A stretch of DNA of 64,000 nucleotides, from positions 1 through 64,000 of the forward strand of contig NZ_BMIM01000008.1 of the NCBI RefSeq assembly GCF_014642275.1, given 5' to 3'. This stretch comes from Flavobacterium lutivivi. Its GTDB lineage: Bacteria; Bacteroidota; Bacteroidia; Flavobacteriales; Flavobacteriaceae. The position numbers and the translations under genes were made by a program. This document shows positions 45,218 to 54,823 of the stretch, one piece after another. The first letter of the stretch is position 1. Each line of letters begins with the position of its first letter. The notes below the pieces were generated by a model. The model saw nothing but the letters and a program-made list of their open reading frames with translations, made no database searches and was not told where the DNA came from.

Positions 45218-45688
45218 TTATTTGTAACTATGTTCTGTGCTTTGCTCGTGATAATATTTAGTGTTATCTGTTGTGAAATGTTTAAGTTTTCTTTCTTTAG
45301 AAAATATAGTAGAGATTGATTTCCCTTTGATTTTAAAAGTTACTTTAATATCAGTGTAAGTATGTGCACTTATGTCATTTATTATAAAGGCATTTCGCTC
45401 TATACTTGTCAATTCTACTTTTTTTGATTTACTATCGGTAAATATTATTATAGCTGTGCCAGTTATTTCAGTATTGCTCATTGGTGCTTTTTTGTCATCA
45501 AGTATGAAAAAATATACTTTGCCATCTTTTATTATAGATTCAACATAATAGTTTTTAACTTTTTTGATGACACCATTATGTGGATCAATAGAATTGTTTT
45601 TGTTTTGCGCTAATAAATTCATTATTGACATTATTGCAATTAATATTGTAATAAGTACTTGGTTGTTTCTTTTCTCATTTTTATTCAT
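45218..45688 (-). CDS. secreted hypothetical protein of the copper locus
   Basis: A 156-residue protein with a hydrophobic N-terminus ending NLLAQN. The mature part is beta-rich with a His-containing tail (KYYHEQSTEHSYK). It reads like a small periplasmic beta-sandwich (ESIIKDGKVYFFILDDKKAPMSNTEITG). It is placed among copper genes; function inferred only from context. Confidence 0.6.
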   Translation of the reverse strand: MNKNEKRNNQVLITILIAIMSIMNLLAQNKNNSIDPHNGVIKKVKNYYVESIIKDGKVYFFILDDKKAPMSNTEITGTAIIIFTDSKSKKVELTSIERNAFIINDISAHTYTDIKVTFKIKGKSISTIFSKERKLKHFTTDNTKYYHEQSTEHSYK

Positions 45689-45736
45689 TTTTCAATTTTT
45701 AAGAGTTAATTTTAATTTAATGAAATTGATTGAAGC

Positions 45737-46387
45737 TTAATTTTTATAAGCTTTGTAATAGGAATAAGTTCCTATTGATGTATTTATAAAATCAATTTCC
45801 TTTACTTCACTAAATCCTGCGTCAGTAAGGTAATTTGGCATAAAACCGTTCACATTATCACTGGTGGTTTTGAAGCCATCTAATAGTTGTACCAAGTAAA
45901 ATGTTACGCGCATCCATTTTGTTTTTGCTTTGCCCCAATCACCAATAATTAATAGTCCATTTGGTTTTAAAATTCTGTTAATCTCTAGTAAACATTTGAG
46001 TTTTGTTACTTTATCTAACTGATGAAAAACGAGTGAACTATATACTTTATCAAATGAATTATCTTCAAATGGTAACCTTTCGCCATCGTACAGAAAAAGT
46101 TCAGCATAAATAGACGCTTTACTCAACTTATATTCTGCAATTGATTTTATTTTTGGGTCAATATCTAGACCTTGAACATTGGTATTTGGAAACCGTTGTT
46201 TTAGTAAGATGATATTTTGAGCAGTTCCAAAACCAAATTCCAATATCTTTTCGTTTCCAATTGGATTAACAATATCTATTAATTTGTTTCTGAATTTTTT
46301 TTCGGGCATGGTTAGTTTGATTGCTAAATCGTAGTAATCACTTAAAAAATCATAACCCAATGCCGGAATAAACTTCTTTGTTGTCAT
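45737..46387 (-). CDS. class I SAM-dependent methyltransferase
   Basis: A 216-residue Rossmann methyltransferase. Motif I is ILEFGFGTAQNIILLKQRFP (about 49-68), the acidic end of strand 2 is GLDIDP, and post-motif segments LPFEDNSFDKVYSSLVFHQL and GLLIIGDWGK are UbiE-like. Substrate unknown. Similar enzymes accompany metal-resistance clusters in Bacteroidetes, but a metal substrate is not shown. Confidence 0.82.
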   Translation of the reverse strand: MTTKKFIPALGYDFLSDYYDLAIKLTMPEKKFRNKLIDIVNPIGNEKILEFGFGTAQNIILLKQRFPNTNVQGLDIDPKIKSIAEYKLSKASIYAELFLYDGERLPFEDNSFDKVYSSLVFHQLDKVTKLKCLLEINRILKPNGLLIIGDWGKAKTKWMRVTFYLVQLLDGFKTTSDNVNGFMPNYLTDAGFSEVKEIDFINTSIGTYSYYKAYKN

Positions 46388-46394
46388 AAGGTTT

Positions 46395-47204
46395 CTATTT
46401 TTTTAAATTAAAAAAGGTGTAATACAAATTGAAGTAAAACCCATTTGGAGCCGAACGTACCATTGAACTCATCAACTCTTGTCGGTAAGCAAAATCAAGT
46501 CGAGCTTGGCTATTGAAAATGAATTGAATTGCTGGCACTACATCTAAATAGGATTTCCCATTTTCATTAATAGTTTGTCCAACAAATTCAATCATAAAAT
46601 TGATGTTGGTTTGTTTGAAACTGGAGTATTTTTTCGGATACATTAATTTTCCAAATGACAGTGTATAATTGGTTGCATTGTCGCCAATGTTATTAGGAAA
46701 GGGATAATTTGGTTTATTGTCTAATGCTTTTTCAAAACTAACCGATGAGCTAATAGCTACTTTTTTGATCAACTTGGTTGCAATTATTCCTGTTTCAAAA
46801 CCAGTATTGTGTCCTACAATTTCAATTTGCTCTTGATGGATGTCGCCACGATTGAAACTGTACCTACCATAAGCTGCCATACGAAAATGACTATTCAAAT
46901 CATCGTCTGAATAAAACCTGTACTTTGCCATAAAACCGCCGCCTTCAGCATACAACGCATTCGTTCTTGTACTGATAAATGCAGAACCTCTAACCATCAA
47001 ATTTTTATTGATACCATACGTTACCTCTGGCATTAAATGATAATTGTAACCTGGTTCAAATTTTTCTTTGAACGCCGATTGCATCACATTCACTGCCAAA
47101 GAATTTGCTGGAACATTACTAGCTGGATCGGTTACTACAAATAATTCTTGACTGAAAACAGTTTGGCAACTGATGACTACAAACAATAAAATTACTTTTC
47201 TCAT
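46395..47204 (-). CDS. predicted outer-membrane beta-barrel protein of the copper locus
   Basis: A 269-residue protein with signal peptide (ending TVFSQE) and regular amphipathic strands (MVRGSAFISTRTNALYAEGGGFMAKYRFY; ARLDFAYRQELMSSMVRSAPNGFYFNLYYTFFNLKK). The final aromatic strand suggests outer-membrane insertion. Its end is 7 bp from the methyltransferase and its start meets the stop of the HMA gene (overlap of one base). Confidence 0.65.
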   Translation of the reverse strand: MRKVILLFVVISCQTVFSQELFVVTDPASNVPANSLAVNVMQSAFKEKFEPGYNYHLMPEVTYGINKNLMVRGSAFISTRTNALYAEGGGFMAKYRFYSDDDLNSHFRMAAYGRYSFNRGDIHQEQIEIVGHNTGFETGIIATKLIKKVAISSSVSFEKALDNKPNYPFPNNIGDNATNYTLSFGKLMYPKKYSSFKQTNINFMIEFVGQTINENGKSYLDVVPAIQFIFNSQARLDFAYRQELMSSMVRSAPNGFYFNLYYTFFNLKK

Positions 47205-47692
47205 TAGTTTATCATTTTAATGTGAAAATCTTCTTCGTTGTTTGAAGCGTAGGTTTCGACATTCTTATATGATTTGGATAATTTTTTGAATTCCTTTTCG
47301 GTTACATATCCTTTGTCCACCACTTGAAACTGCACTTCGTAAGCATTGCTTTTTTTGTCATTAACCAAAATATATGAGGATTTAGCTATGGTTTCTGGCT
47401 TTGCTGTAACTACCAATGAACCAATAAAAAAACCTGCTTTTTCGACTTTCTCTTTAAATACTTTTGGACTTAAATCATTACCTTCTTTGAGCGTTACAGT
47501 AAACGTATTGGTGTTCAAATCAGTTTCTATACTAACTACTTCCGACATAGTTTTTAGTTGTTTATTAATGGCATTGGAGCACATAGAACAGGTTAAACCC
47601 GTTGCTCTAATTTCGGCTTTTATGATTTGTGCATTACTTTTTATTGAAAACATCAAAACCATTGATGCAATCATTAGATATATTTTTTTCAT
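47204..47692 (-). CDS. exported HMA-domain copper-binding protein
   Basis: A 162-residue protein with signal peptide (ending KSNAQ) and an HMA domain with the loop TGLTCSMC (about 32-39). A second small domain follows (about 100-162). Periplasmic copper chaperone is the likely role. Coupled to the thioredoxin-like gene upstream (1-bp gap). Confidence 0.82.
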   Translation of the reverse strand: MKKIYLMIASMVLMFSIKSNAQIIKAEIRATGLTCSMCSNAINKQLKTMSEVVSIETDLNTNTFTVTLKEGNDLSPKVFKEKVEKAGFFIGSLVVTAKPETIAKSSYILVNDKKSNAYEVQFQVVDKGYVTEKEFKKLSKSYKNVETYASNNEEDFHIKMIN

Positions 47693-47693
47693 T

Positions 47694-48176
47694 TTATGAT
47701 TTTAGTATTTTCGTTATTTCTTCCTCTGAAGGATTTTTAGCTATGAGAATACCTTCGGGATTAAATAAGTATTTAGATGGTAATTCTTCAACACCAAATT
47801 GTATTGCTGTATTAGCATCAAAACCATTTGGATCTATTAATTGCGTAAACTTGATTTTATCTTTTTCTATCGCTTTTATCCATTTATTTGCATCGGTATC
47901 GATTGATATTCCGATAATTTCCATTTTATCAGGACTAACCTTATTATACAGTTTCATTAATTTTTTATTACCCAATCGGCAAGGTGCACACCAAGAAGCC
48001 CAAAAATCGACAAGCACATATTTTCCTTTAAAAGATGATATGTTTACATCGCTGTTAGTACTATTTTTTAGTGTAATTGATGGTATCGTATCACCCTCTT
48101 TAAACTGTCCATTCATCGAAAGCGCGACTAATATTAATAGAGATGTAAAGTGTTTTACTTGATTTTTGATTAACAT
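47694..48176 (-). CDS. TlpA-like thioredoxin-fold protein
   Basis: A 160-residue exported thioredoxin-fold protein. The active site is WASWCAPC (about 62-69), followed by the AhpC/TSA-type fold elements IIGISIDTDANKWIKAIEKDKI and FGVEELPSKYLFNPEG with the cis-Pro. It probably reduces or maturates copper-site cysteines in the periplasm (inference). Confidence 0.87.
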   Translation of the reverse strand: MLIKNQVKHFTSLLILVALSMNGQFKEGDTIPSITLKNSTNSDVNISSFKGKYVLVDFWASWCAPCRLGNKKLMKLYNKVSPDKMEIIGISIDTDANKWIKAIEKDKIKFTQLIDPNGFDANTAIQFGVEELPSKYLFNPEGILIAKNPSEEEITKILKS

Positions 48177-48198
48177 ACTAGTACAATTGTTTTGTATA

Positions 48199-48232
48199 AA
48201 ACTAAGTCCTATGCCAACATAAGACTTAGTTT
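48199..48232 (-). terminator. terminator after the beta-propeller gene
   Basis: AAACTAAGTC/GACTTAGTTT hairpin with a 14-nt loop, 10 bp downstream of the YncE-like stop on the minus strand. Confidence 0.7.
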
Positions 48233-48241
48233 ATTAAAGTG

Positions 48242-49294
48242 TTACATTTTTAAGACAATCCCATTTGGTTTTTTTCCAACATTGATTGTTTTTATTACAG
48301 AATGATTAGAAGTATTTACAACAGAAACTGTATTAGCAGTTTGATTGGTTACATATGCTGTGTTACCATCTGTAGTGAATGCAATTGCATGTGCACCAGC
48401 ACCAGTATTAAATGAGTTTCCGTGCATCCACATATTCATTCCTGCATCCCAAGTCCAATAGTGTACTTTTCCAGCCATTGGATCTGAAACCCATAATTCA
48501 TTTTTAGGACCGTTATATGATGCTATTCCCGGCATGAAACCCAATGTAATTGTTTCATCTACTGAGTTTGTTGCTACATCAATCACAGAAATAGTTTGTC
48601 CGTCTTCATTGTCTACATACATTTTGGCATTGCTTCCTGTCCAAGCACCAACCGGATTATCACCAACAGTAATAGTTGTGATTATTGCTTTTGTTTCTGT
48701 GTTTATTACAGTTATACTATCATCGTCGCCATTTGCTACATACGCTTTTGTTCCATCAGAAGAGAATGTTAGTTCAGCTGGCATCATCCCCACATTGATT
48801 GTATTAATTAGAGCATTTGTTGAAGCGTTGTAAACCAAAACTTTTCCGTTCATATCCATTTGAGGTACCCAAATTTCATTTCCATTGGGAGAATAAATAG
48901 TATTATGGTTCATTAAAGGGAGGGTAATGTTTTTTACAATTGAACCATTCAAAGCATCTACAATTAACAATTTTCCATTCATTCCAGAAGTATTTAAACC
49001 CGAATGACCAGCACTTAAATCCATACCAGGTACTCCGATGGCTAAATGGTTTTGATGTGACGAAATATGATGTGGCCACATTATCATATCAGAACCTGTT
49101 CCCATTAACGCGATTGTTCCAGTTACTTCATTAGTACTTAATTTGACTACTGAAACCGTTGCATCCTCGCCATTTACTATGTATGCAGCTGGATAATCAA
49201 TATTTAATGGCATATCCATATTGTCATCACTATTATTGCAAGATGTGAATAGAATTGCTCCAACGAATGAAGCTATAATTGATAAATTTTTCAT
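48242..49294 (-). CDS. YncE-like beta-propeller lipoprotein
   Basis: A 350-residue lipoprotein (lipobox LFTSCNNS) with about seven YVTN-type blades (for example AYVANGDDDSITVINTETKAIITTITVGDNPVG). The Met/His/Asp-rich N-terminus (DDNMDMP) and inter-blade Met residues could bind copper. Such propellers are frequent in Bacteroidetes copper clusters; a scaffolding role is plausible. Confidence 0.85.
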   Translation of the reverse strand: MKNLSIIASFVGAILFTSCNNSDDNMDMPLNIDYPAAYIVNGEDATVSVVKLSTNEVTGTIALMGTGSDMIMWPHHISSHQNHLAIGVPGMDLSAGHSGLNTSGMNGKLLIVDALNGSIVKNITLPLMNHNTIYSPNGNEIWVPQMDMNGKVLVYNASTNALINTINVGMMPAELTFSSDGTKAYVANGDDDSITVINTETKAIITTITVGDNPVGAWTGSNAKMYVDNEDGQTISVIDVATNSVDETITLGFMPGIASYNGPKNELWVSDPMAGKVHYWTWDAGMNMWMHGNSFNTGAGAHAIAFTTDGNTAYVTNQTANTVSVVNTSNHSVIKTINVGKKPNGIVLKM

Positions 49295-49310
49295 TTATAT
49301 TTTTTTTAAA

Positions 49311-50177
49311 TTATTTAATAGTTTCTACCGTTTTACCACAACTTAACATCATAGAGCCGTAATACGGATTTTTTATAGTGTTTTCTTTGCTCAACCAATT
49401 GGCGCCTTTACCATCATTGAACATAGGACAGAATTGATAGTACACTGAAGTTTCATATTTAGACACTTTTATCAATGTGTAAATGTCTTTTGACAATGTG
49501 GTAAAGTGGTCACGTTGGTGTTTTACATCTTTTGTGTCTGAAATATGAGTTGCATCTTCTTTTATAAGATTTACAACTTTCATCCAAACCATGTGCACGT
49601 CCATTTCTAGTTTGTCCATTTTGACATTGTTTACAGCTGCCAAAAGTTCTTTTGAAGCTAAAGCTGTTTTAGTTCCGTCAGAAGTTATTAATGCGTCTTT
49701 CAATAAAAAATAAGTATCAAATACTGATTTTAACTGATTTTCTTTTTTAATTACTGTTGTAGTATCTGAATTATTATTGTGATTAGAATGGTCTTCGTTG
49801 CTAACAGTAGCGTTTTCTTCTTTTACAGGAACTTTTGCCACTCTATCATATTGACAACAACCGTGAAGATTATTATAGACATCATCTGGAGCGAGAAATT
49901 TATCACTATCGTACCCAACGAGTGCAATTCTTTTTAGTATTTCGTCTTGATTTGTCTTTTTTGCATCGTAAGTTAATGTTGCCATTTGGGTATCTTTATT
50001 CCAATCGACAGAAGCAATTTTTTTAATAGTTCCTGCTTTTTCGATTTTGGTTTCGCACATACCGCAGTTTCCATAAACTTTAACTGTTTCGGTTTTTGAA
50101 TTTTTTATTTGTGCATTGATAGCAGTAGATAGCAACATTACAGCTGCTACCATTATTTTTAAAAATGAATTTTTCAT
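49311..50177 (-). CDS. exported HMA plus DUF3347 protein
   Basis: 288 residues from ATG 50177, where a signal peptide starts (MKNSFLKIMVAAVMLLSTAINAQ). An HMA domain follows with CGMC (VYGNCGMCETKIE) and a HGCCQYD tail, then a His-rich linker (EDHSNHNNNSD), then DUF3347 ending QFCPMFNDGKGANWLSKENTIKNPYYGSMML. The last 35 residues closely match the protein at 44452. Likely a periplasmic copper-binding protein. Confidence 0.85.
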   Translation of the reverse strand: MKNSFLKIMVAAVMLLSTAINAQIKNSKTETVKVYGNCGMCETKIEKAGTIKKIASVDWNKDTQMATLTYDAKKTNQDEILKRIALVGYDSDKFLAPDDVYNNLHGCCQYDRVAKVPVKEENATVSNEDHSNHNNNSDTTTVIKKENQLKSVFDTYFLLKDALITSDGTKTALASKELLAAVNNVKMDKLEMDVHMVWMKVVNLIKEDATHISDTKDVKHQRDHFTTLSKDIYTLIKVSKYETSVYYQFCPMFNDGKGANWLSKENTIKNPYYGSMMLSCGKTVETIK

Positions 50178-50372
50178 TTTAAATAAGGAATTAGTAATCA
50201 AAGTAATTTACCTTGATTGATTGATTGATAAAATAAATTTGAGATAATTACAGCTATAAGATAAATGATACTGCAACATGAAAATGGTGTAGTAAAATGT
50301 TTCTAAAACTGTTGTGAATTGGATAGCAAAACGCTATGAATTTGACACACTTATGGCTGTCAAAATTTGGAT

Positions 50373-50750
50373 TTAGCTTATTTTAGGAATTAGCCAAATG
50401 AAATAAAACCCATCAGAGATTGATGGTGTTGTGTATGAAAATTTAACTTTCTCGATTGAAGAATAGCTAAACATGTAATTTTTAAAATTAATTTCAGATA
50501 AAAAGCTTACTGAAGAAGTTGGACACGTTGAAGAACAACCACATTTTGAGTGACCGCAATTGCCTTTACATCCTTTGTGGTCTTTATCTTTTGAATTTTC
50601 ATCACCGCAGCAACTCTTTTTTTCTGCGTTATTGGATGAAATTTCTTTTTTGCACGAACTCTTTTCTGAACCTTTACCACAAGCCATAGCAGTATTAGGG
50701 ATGAGGAACATGCCTAATAAAACTACAAGTATCATGTGGTATTTGTTCAT
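50373..50750 (-). CDS. Cys-rich exported hypothetical protein
   Basis: 125 residues from ATG 50750 (MNKYHMILVVLLGMFLIPNTAMA, signal peptide). The mature N-terminus is very Cys/Lys-rich (CGKGSEKSSCKKE; KSCCGDENSKDKDHKGCKGNCGHSKCGCSSTC), suggesting a metal-binding, metallothionein-like segment of about 13 cysteines. The C-terminus is ordinary. It lies just before the second metal-efflux block and may buffer exported metal. Confidence 0.7.
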   Translation of the reverse strand: MNKYHMILVVLLGMFLIPNTAMACGKGSEKSSCKKEISSNNAEKKSCCGDENSKDKDHKGCKGNCGHSKCGCSSTCPTSSVSFLSEINFKNYMFSYSSIEKVKFSYTTPSISDGFYFIWLIPKIS

Positions 50751-50809
50751 ATATCTATTAAAACAGTACAAATTTAGCTAAAAATTATTGCATTATGTTA
50801 AAATTGATG

Positions 50810-52801
50810 TTAAAATCTCATTCTCTGAATTCTAACTGCGTTTAAAATAGCTAACAAAGCTACTCCTACATCGGCAAAAACGGCTTCCCACATTGTGGCT
50901 AAACCACCTGCACCAAGTACTAAAACTATTGTTTTTACAGCAAATGCTAAAATAATATTTTGCCAAACAATTTTCTTGGTTTGTTTGCCAATATTGATAG
51001 CCATTGGAATTTTTGAAGGCATGTCATCTTGAATAACTACATCGGCAGTTTCGATTGTGGCATCACTTCCTAAACCACCCATTGCTATTCCTACGTTACT
51101 TAACGCTACTACTGGTGCATCGTTTACACCATCGCCGACAAATGCTACCGTTTCATTTTTAGCAATGATTTCTTTAACTTTATTCACTTTGTCTTCGGGA
51201 AGTAAATCTCCAAAAGCATTTGTAATTCCGAGTGATTTTGCTACAAACTGCACTACGGTATTTTTATCGCCACTTAACATTATGGTTTTTATACCTAGTG
51301 CTTTTAGTTTATCTATTGTGATTTGTGCATCTTCTTTAATGCTGTCGGCAATAGTTAGATAACCTACGAATTTTTTATCGTAAGCTACAGCAATTAAGGT
51401 ATAAACGATACTGGTTGGATCAATATCATACGAAATAGAAAATTTATCCATTAGTTTGAAATTTCCAACCAATAATTCATTTCCGTTTACTATGGCTTTA
51501 AGTCCGTGTCCTGAAATTTCTTCTACGTCTTTTAAAATAATGGTACTATCAATTTTTCCAACATATTGATGAATGGCTGTTGCAACCGGATGTGTACTTT
51601 GACTTTCTAAGGCATTGACCAATTGCAGTATTTCGGTTTGATTAAAATCGGAATTAAAAACGACTTCTTGCACTTTGAAAACACCTTCGGTCATTGTGCC
51701 TGTTTTGTCCATTACGACGTTTTGAATGGAAGCCATTACATCGAGGAAATTACTTCCTTTAAATAAAATTCCGTTTTTAGAAGCAGCTCCAATTCCGCCA
51801 AAATATCCTAACGGAATACTAATAACTAAAGCACAAGGACACGAAATAACCAAGAAAACCAAGGCACGATACAGCCAATCTCTAAAAATATAATTATCTA
51901 CAAAAAGAATTGGAACTACACAAATTAAGATGGCTAAAAGCACCACAATTGGTGTGTAAATCTTGGCAAATTTGCGTATGAATAATTCAGTTGGTGCTTT
52001 TTTTGCTGTTGCATCTTGCACCATTTCAAGTATTTTTGACAGTTTACTATCGGTATAAGCGGTTGTAACTTTTACTTGACAAACCGAATTTAAGTTTATC
52101 ATTCCTGCTAAAACCGTTTCGCCTTTTGCTTTGGTGTCGGGTTTACTTTCACCTGTAAGTGCTGCTGTATTAAATGAAGCTGTATCGGAAAGTAATTCGC
52201 CATCTAAACCTAATTTTTCTCCTGCTTTGAGTTGGATAATATCGCCAATTTTAGCGGTTGCTGCTTTGATTGTTTTGGCTACATTATTTTCTAAAATAGT
52301 AACTTCATCTGGTCTTTGGTCGAGTAAGGATTTTATATTTGCTTTGGCTCTTTGAACTGCAAGTGTTTGAAAGACTTCGCCAACAGCATAAAACAGCATC
52401 ACGGCAACACCCTCTGGAAATTCTGCAATTGCAAAAGCTCCGATGGTTGCAATACTCATTAACAAAAATTCTGAAAATATTTCTCCTTTTTTTATAGCGA
52501 CAAAGGCTTCTTTTATTACAGGAAAACCGACTGGTGCATAAGCAACAACATACCATATAGTTCGTACCCAACCTGTAAACCAAGTTTGCGGAAAGTAATT
52601 ATCAAAACCAATGGCAACCATTAACAAAACAAAACTTATGATTGCTGGTAGGAACATTTGAAACGTTGACTTTTCTTCGTTGGAATGGTTGTGGTCGTGT
52701 CCGTCATCATCAGAATGATTATCGGGTTTTTTATTTATTTTTTCTTCTAATGTGCAACAAAGTTGTTTTCCTTGTGCATCGTATTTGTGTTGATGTTTCA
52801 T
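50810..52801 (-). CDS. zntA: Zn/Cd/Pb-type P1B-ATPase (ZntA-like)
   Basis: A 663-residue pump. It has a His/Asp-rich cytoplasmic N-terminus (DNHSDDDGHDHNHSNEEKS) rather than an HMA domain. Core motifs are TGES, SCPCALVISIPLGYFGG, DKTGTMTEG, HPVA and GDGVNDAPVVALSNVGIAMG. The residues after CPC (ALVISIP) and the His-rich tail fit Zn(II)/Cd(II)/Pb(II) export. It lies 10 bp from the DUF3703 gene. Confidence 0.92.
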   Translation of the reverse strand: MKHQHKYDAQGKQLCCTLEEKINKKPDNHSDDDGHDHNHSNEEKSTFQMFLPAIISFVLLMVAIGFDNYFPQTWFTGWVRTIWYVVAYAPVGFPVIKEAFVAIKKGEIFSEFLLMSIATIGAFAIAEFPEGVAVMLFYAVGEVFQTLAVQRAKANIKSLLDQRPDEVTILENNVAKTIKAATAKIGDIIQLKAGEKLGLDGELLSDTASFNTAALTGESKPDTKAKGETVLAGMINLNSVCQVKVTTAYTDSKLSKILEMVQDATAKKAPTELFIRKFAKIYTPIVVLLAILICVVPILFVDNYIFRDWLYRALVFLVISCPCALVISIPLGYFGGIGAASKNGILFKGSNFLDVMASIQNVVMDKTGTMTEGVFKVQEVVFNSDFNQTEILQLVNALESQSTHPVATAIHQYVGKIDSTIILKDVEEISGHGLKAIVNGNELLVGNFKLMDKFSISYDIDPTSIVYTLIAVAYDKKFVGYLTIADSIKEDAQITIDKLKALGIKTIMLSGDKNTVVQFVAKSLGITNAFGDLLPEDKVNKVKEIIAKNETVAFVGDGVNDAPVVALSNVGIAMGGLGSDATIETADVVIQDDMPSKIPMAINIGKQTKKIVWQNIILAFAVKTIVLVLGAGGLATMWEAVFADVGVALLAILNAVRIQRMRF

Positions 52802-52811
52802 AATTCAATTA

Positions 52812-53177
52812 TTAAGAATTTGAATTTATTATTTTTTGTATGTCTTTCGGAATTTCCATTGGTTTTAAAGGTGGCACGTTTGCACCACCAGTATTACCAA
52901 CAGGAATATGTCCAACAAATGATTTTACACCACCTATCAATAATCTTGGTATTTGACCAATTACCTCATTTGTACTTTTAATCTTAATACCAAATTGTAA
53001 CATTTTCCAATGTACAAATGTATGCTCGCATGGATATTTTTGAGCTATTATATGTGCACGTTCCAAATGATGCCAAGCATTTTGAAAATCATTTAGTTGT
53101 AAATTATCCTTAACTAATTCTAACTCTTTTTGATAAAAAGGAATTAGCTTATTTGGCATTATCGTATTAAATTTCAT
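52812..53177 (-). CDS. DUF3703 protein
   Basis: A 121-residue protein (ATG 53177, MKFNTIMPNKL; an internal Met at residue 7 is possible). The helical N-terminal part (YQKELELVKDNLQLNDFQNAWHHLERAHIIAQKYPCEHTFVHWKMLQFGIK) and the end VKSFVGHIPVGNTGGANVPPLKPMEIP match DUF3703, a recurrent companion of Zn/Cd/Co efflux genes. Biochemical role unknown. Confidence 0.82.
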   Translation of the reverse strand: MKFNTIMPNKLIPFYQKELELVKDNLQLNDFQNAWHHLERAHIIAQKYPCEHTFVHWKMLQFGIKIKSTNEVIGQIPRLLIGGVKSFVGHIPVGNTGGANVPPLKPMEIPKDIQKIINSNS

Positions 53178-53179
53178 GA

Positions 53180-53536
53180 CTAAGCTTTACAACAACCATC
53201 TAAACTTTCATACGCTTTTGGATCTGCTTTTACTTCATCTGCATCATAACCTAATTTAGAGATACCTTCTTTAATTGTTTGTAAAGTAGTTTTCTTTGAA
53301 TTGTAATAGATTGTAAAAGTCATCGCTTTATCATCTAACTCATACATTTTTATTCCTTTTATTTTAAGCATTTCTGTTTTGAATTTTAAACCACACGTTT
53401 CACATTCTTTACAATGGTCGCAATGAAAGAAAGTTTTTATGACTGCTTTTTGAGTAGTTTTTTGTGCTGAAACTAGATTTGTTGAAAAAAATACTATTGC
53501 TAAAAAAGCGATTGATTTTAAAATTGAATTTTTCAT
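53180..53536 (-). CDS. exported MerP/HMA-like metal-binding protein
   Basis: A 118-residue protein with signal peptide (ending LVSAQ), a Cys/His-rich loop FFHCDHCKECETCG (about 36-49) and an HMA-like fold ending LGYDADEVKADPKAYESLDGCCKA. It is a likely periplasmic metal chaperone for the following CzcBA system. It sits 2 bp from the DUF3703 gene and 25 bp from czcB. Confidence 0.82.
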   Translation of the reverse strand: MKNSILKSIAFLAIVFFSTNLVSAQKTTQKAVIKTFFHCDHCKECETCGLKFKTEMLKIKGIKMYELDDKAMTFTIYYNSKKTTLQTIKEGISKLGYDADEVKADPKAYESLDGCCKA

Positions 53537-53561
53537 GTTATTTATTTTAAATTATTATTTA

Positions 53562-54812
53562 TTAATGTTCGTGTTCGCCACCACCTTTTGATGTTGCCAG
53601 CAAGTAGAAAGCTCCTTTAATTACTATTTTTGCATTGGCAGGAATTTCTTCAACTAATTTTATTTCAGTATATCCTAAATCGGTTGTTCCTGGTATTACT
53701 TCGATGGCTTTAAAGTGAATTTCGTTGTGTTCTTCCTCTTCGCCTTCAGCGTGCTCATTATGTGCTTCGCCCTCTTTGTGATTGTGTTCTTCTTCTTTTA
53801 CTTTTGGAGTTTCTTCTTGGTGTTCTTCTTGAATGTAAATGTAATATTTGTCTCCATTTCTAACAATAGCATCTTTTGGCAAAGCTTGAACTGTTTGATT
53901 AGTAATGTTGATATTAGCCGCTACATACATTCCGGAAATTAAATCTTTAGCATCGCTTGGATTGATTTTGGCGTGAACTGCAACGGTTTTACTTTCGTTA
54001 GAAAATGATTTATTGATACCGAATATTTTTCCTTTTATTGATTTATTGGATTGATTGGTAAGTACAAAATCGACTTCTTGACCAACGGAAATTTTACCTA
54101 AATCTTTTTCAAACACATTCAAATCTAAGTGCATTTGGCTGTTATCGACTACTTCAAAAAGAGTAACTCCGGTTTCTGCAAACGCTCCTTTGGTGATGCT
54201 AATTTTACCCACATAACCACTTATCGGCGAAACAATCGGAATTAAAGAAGTGCTGCCTTTTAAACTAACATTCAACGCTTGTAGTTTATTTTTTGCTGCT
54301 TGTGCTTTTGCTTTTTCAACTGCTAATTTTGACTTAACTTCTTGAAACGTTTTACGAGGATTTACATTTTCATCGCTCAATGTTTTTTGGCGGTTGTATT
54401 CTAATTGTAGGTATTCAATGTTTGCAATAGCCGAATTGTAATCTTCTTGCATTTCGGTTACTTCAAGGTTTTGGATGGTTGCTAATGTTTTCCCTTTTAC
54501 CACATAAGTGCCTTCTAACACATAAATATCTTTTACGACACCACCAATTAAGGTTGATATATTTGCCATATTCTGAGGTGGAACAGCAGTATATCCGTTT
54601 GCTTTGATTACCGTATTGAGGTTTTTCATTACGATAGTTCCTGTTTCTATACCAATGGTTTTGAATTGCGCTTCTGTTAGTGCTACTTCGGTTTCCGATT
54701 TTTCTTCTTCGTGTGTTTCTTCGGTTTTCTTTTCGCCGCAAGAAGTAAAAAGTATTAAGACAAGAGTATTAAGTATTAAGAAAAACTTCGATTTTGATTT
54801 TATATTTTTCAT
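53562..54812 (-). CDS. czcB: CzcB-like RND periplasmic adaptor
   Basis: A 416-residue lipoprotein (lipobox ILFTSCGE) with the membrane-fusion layout: lipoyl halves (VKDIYVLEGTYVVKGKTLATIQN; SPISGYVGKISITKGAFAETGV), hairpin (about 110-160) and beta barrel. Near residue 345-375 there is an insert of Glu/His repeats (EEHNHKEGEAHNEHAEGEEEEHNE) likely to bind Zn/Cd/Co. It pairs with the CzcA-TolC fusion encoded upstream. Confidence 0.88.
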   Translation of the reverse strand: MKNIKSKSKFFLILNTLVLILFTSCGEKKTEETHEEEKSETEVALTEAQFKTIGIETGTIVMKNLNTVIKANGYTAVPPQNMANISTLIGGVVKDIYVLEGTYVVKGKTLATIQNLEVTEMQEDYNSAIANIEYLQLEYNRQKTLSDENVNPRKTFQEVKSKLAVEKAKAQAAKNKLQALNVSLKGSTSLIPIVSPISGYVGKISITKGAFAETGVTLFEVVDNSQMHLDLNVFEKDLGKISVGQEVDFVLTNQSNKSIKGKIFGINKSFSNESKTVAVHAKINPSDAKDLISGMYVAANINITNQTVQALPKDAIVRNGDKYYIYIQEEHQEETPKVKEEEHNHKEGEAHNEHAEGEEEEHNEIHFKAIEVIPGTTDLGYTEIKLVEEIPANAKIVIKGAFYLLATSKGGGEHEH

Positions 54813-54823
54813 ATTATTGAATA

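Noticed and set aside
48534-48833. Plus-strand open frame of 99 codons across the beta-propeller gene
   Set aside because: It is the complement of the YVTN repeats and has hydrophobic, low-complexity composition typical of a shadow frame.
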